Part shown: positions 8,500 through 9,637 of the stretch, piece by piece
Numbering within the stretch: the stretch's first letter is position 1
Layout of the letters: each line of letters starts with the position of its first letter
Source: Alphaproteobacteria bacterium
GTDB lineage: Bacteria > Pseudomonadota > Alphaproteobacteria > Rickettsiales > Rickettsiaceae
DNA: 9,637 nucleotides
Direction of reading: 5' to 3'
NCBI GenBank assembly: GCA_020630305.1
Contig: JAHDBQ010000016.1
Coordinates: 1 to 9,637 of the forward strand
Translations under genes and position numbers: made by a program
Notes under the pieces: model-generated
What the model saw: only the letters and a program-made list of their open reading frames with translations
Told to the model about the DNA's origin: nothing
Database searches by the model: none

Positions 8500-8528
8500 A
8501 CAATAATATATTTTGGCAAAAATTTCAA
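8500..8528 (-). promoter_or_regulatory. Candidate sigma-70-type promoter for pheST
   Basis: On the minus strand TTGAAA (8528-8523) is five of six to the -35 consensus. After 17 nt, TATTGT (8505-8500) is four of six to the -10 consensus. This would give a leader of about 85 nt before pheS. Chance matches are common in AT-rich DNA. Confidence 0.3.
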
Positions 8529-8579
8529 TGATAAAATATTTCTGAATTAATTTACTATAAAATCAAGCGTTCCATAGAT

Positions 8580-8588
8580 ATTATAACA
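8580..8588 (-). promoter_or_regulatory. Candidate extended -10 promoter element
   Basis: Minus-strand TGTTATAAT (8588-8580) is a perfect TATAAT with the upstream TGn extension. It sits just after the stop of the small ORF and points toward pheS. No good -35 lies at the right distance. It would give a pheS leader of about 165 nt. It is an alternative to the candidate nearer pheS. Confidence 0.25.
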
Positions 8589-8594
8589 ATTCAC

Positions 8595-8750
8595 TTACTC
8601 TAAAATAGTTTCATTCAACTGAGCTTCATTACTAATATCAACATCTTGACCAATTAACTCAGTGATACCCAACTCCTCTTGCGGTTGATTATCATCTGAT
8701 ACAACTAAAGTAATCTCAGGCGATAAGCTCGCCTCTTCTACTTCCTTCAT
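8595..8750 (-). CDS. Small acidic ORF, 51 aa, overlapping the TPR gene stop
   Basis: ATG at 8750 overlaps the TGA of the TPR gene as ATGA (8750-8747) and opens 51 codons to a TAA at 8597-8595. The product is strongly acidic (Glu and Asp throughout, for example MKEVEEASLSPEITLVV at 1-17) and has no membrane segment or known motif. AAGG lies 5 nt before the ATG, a plausible binding site, and the overlap would allow coupled translation. Alternatively it is the natural C-terminal tail of the TPR protein, cut off by a single-base frameshift: its frame is also open for several codons upstream of the ATG. No family recognised. The composition is protein-like, but a gene this short could be chance. 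Confidence 0.42.
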   Translation of the reverse strand: MKEVEEASLSPEITLVVSDDNQPQEELGITELIGQDVDISNEAQLNETILE

Positions 8751-9502
8751 TCCACCCTTAAAGTAGCCTTTGCTTCTGGCGAGATAGTAATATTAAAAAC
8801 TCCATCCGCTAGCAATACATCACTTGCATCAATATTTAACTGATCTTTGCAGTATTTTTTCACTGTTTCGATAGAAGCATTTAATTTAAATTCTATTTCT
8901 ATGTCATTATCACTTTTTTGAGTCTTCAGTTTCACAGATTTGAATTGTTCAATTATTTTTGATTGAATACATATTTTTTTCAAGCATTCTAATCTATTTA
9001 TTATTTGGCTGTGATTTGTTTTATTAACAATTCTTTGGACCTTGTTATAACATTCTATTGCATTATTATACTCTCCTGTTAATTCATAACTCGCTCCTAA
9101 ATTAATATAACCTTCTATAATATATGGATGATTACAAGTAGCAAAAACCTTTTCAAAAATTTTTACCGCCCTTTTGCAATATATAAGTGCGTTAGTTCCG
9201 TTTTTTATATAAAAATAACACAAACTTAAATTTACAAAGGTTTCAGCAAGTTTTATATTATAATTAGCAGATATTGGTAATTTTTCTCTTATTTTTAGAG
9301 CCTTAAGATTAAATTGAATGGCTGTAGAAAATTCTTGACTTTCAAAAGATAAATATGCAGAAATGTGGTAAAATGAGTCGACACCTGAATAACCAAAACT
9401 CAATTTACAATTTTCATATATAACTAAAGCTTTTTCTTTGTGTTGAATAGCACTTTTTTTATCTTCTATTTTTGTATAACATAGTGCCATCATACTATGC
9501 AA
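8747..9502 (-). CDS. TPR-repeat protein, probably the 3' part of an interrupted gene
   Basis: A 251-residue frame with about four TPR-like units near residues 3-31, 43-76, 85-118 and 130-163. They show the typical pattern, for example INLGASYELTGEYNNAIECY at 133-152 and AIQFNLKALKIREK at 61-74. The 36-44-residue period and basic ALKI-type second helices resemble kinesin-light-chain-style TPRs. Residues 165-251 are not TPR and match nothing I know; there is no signal peptide or membrane segment. TPRs form protein-binding surfaces, and the partner is unknown. The longest start is a TTG at 9502 directly after a TAG. ATG at 9493 or 9490 is also possible (248 or 247 residues). Because the first unit lacks its lead-in and TPR-like sequence continues upstream in the same frame beyond the TAG, this is likely a fragment; whether it is expressed is uncertain. 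Confidence 0.65.
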   Translation of the reverse strand: MHSMMALCYTKIEDKKSAIQHKEKALVIYENCKLSFGYSGVDSFYHISAYLSFESQEFSTAIQFNLKALKIREKLPISANYNIKLAETFVNLSLCYFYIKNGTNALIYCKRAVKIFEKVFATCNHPYIIEGYINLGASYELTGEYNNAIECYNKVQRIVNKTNHSQIINRLECLKKICIQSKIIEQFKSVKLKTQKSDNDIEIEFKLNASIETVKKYCKDQLNIDASDVLLADGVFNITISPEAKATLRVE

Positions 9503-9634
9503 CTATGCAATTTCCGGGTGATAAGGAATAGAATTATATAAAATATCAAGAGCCTTCATAGCTTTCTTATAATATTTTATAGATTTATCATAGCAATTTT
9601 TAATTCCAATATTTGACCTATTACATAATAATTT
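9503..9634 (-). pseudogene. Upstream TPR fragment separated by an in-frame TAG
   Basis: In the same frame as the TPR gene, 43 codons (9634-9506) read as TPR-like sequence, including IKNCYDKSIKYYKKAMKAL and then YNSIPYHPEIA. A TAG follows at 9505-9503, and the TPR gene continues at once with LHSMMALCYTK. HPEIA followed by a helix is the usual junction between units in kinesin-light-chain-type TPRs, so the TAG sits inside a repeat; a CAG (Gln) to TAG change would explain it. A second in-frame stop, TAA, lies at the window edge (9637-9635). The fragment has no good start codon near its beginning, only an ATG at codon 26. Part of the gene may lie beyond the window. Confidence 0.55.
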
Positions 9635-9637
9635 TTA

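Noticed and set aside
8461..8500. Minus-strand GGGGTTGTAGCAGATGA, which resembles the start of a tRNA
   Set aside because: No anticodon stem, TTCGA-type T loop or pairing acceptor end follows within tRNA distance.
8521..8580. ATAAAAT and CTATAAAATC, which look like the arms of a terminator between the small ORF and pheS
   Set aside because: The two segments are similar in direct orientation and not complementary, so they do not form a stem.
1..9637. A CRISPR array, insertion sequence, prophage or toxin-antitoxin pair
   Set aside because: No regularly spaced repeats, transposase or integrase motifs, terminal inverted repeats or recognisable toxin/antitoxin folds were seen.

Overview
The window looks like chromosome from an AT-rich, host-associated alphaproteobacterium, most plausibly a member of Rickettsiales. 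Three things suggest this. MipZ, a division-site ATPase largely typical of Alphaproteobacteria, is present. Base composition is low in GC. Ordinary housekeeping genes sit beside ankyrin-repeat and tetratricopeptide-repeat (TPR) genes and decaying sequence. No 16S rRNA or other decisive marker is in view, so the family cannot be fixed.

Layout, left to right. (1) 2-688, + strand: a small ankyrin-repeat protein whose C-terminal end carries an F-box/PRANC-like stretch. It may begin before the window. (2) 810-4441, + strand: a tight three-gene cluster of pepA (M17 leucyl aminopeptidase), mipZ (FtsZ-positioning ATPase) and rmuC (membrane-anchored, nuclease-fold protein). pepA and mipZ overlap by 14 nt and mipZ and rmuC are 4 nt apart. 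(3) 4442-4972: a 531-nt stretch with no intact gene, between convergent rmuC and pheT. It holds weak terminator-like hairpins and a minus-strand stretch that reads like a decayed coding sequence in two frames. (4) 4973-8409, minus strand: pheS and pheT, the two subunits of phenylalanyl-tRNA synthetase, overlapping by ATGA. (5) 8410-8594: the pheS leader, with candidate promoter elements. (6) 8595-9637, minus strand: a TPR gene and, overlapping its stop by ATGA, a small acidic ORF. TPR-like reading continues upstream of the TPR ORF in the same frame, through a TAG stop, to the window edge. The gene is therefore probably the 3' part of a longer TPR gene broken by a nonsense change.

The core genes cover peptide turnover, cell-division placement, DNA maintenance and tRNA charging, and all look intact. 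The repeat-protein genes at both edges and the remnant in the middle are the accessory, fast-evolving part. I saw no mobile element, CRISPR array, RNA gene or clearly new multi-gene system. The best leads are the candidate effector at the left edge, the interrupted TPR gene at the right edge and the remnant between rmuC and pheT.
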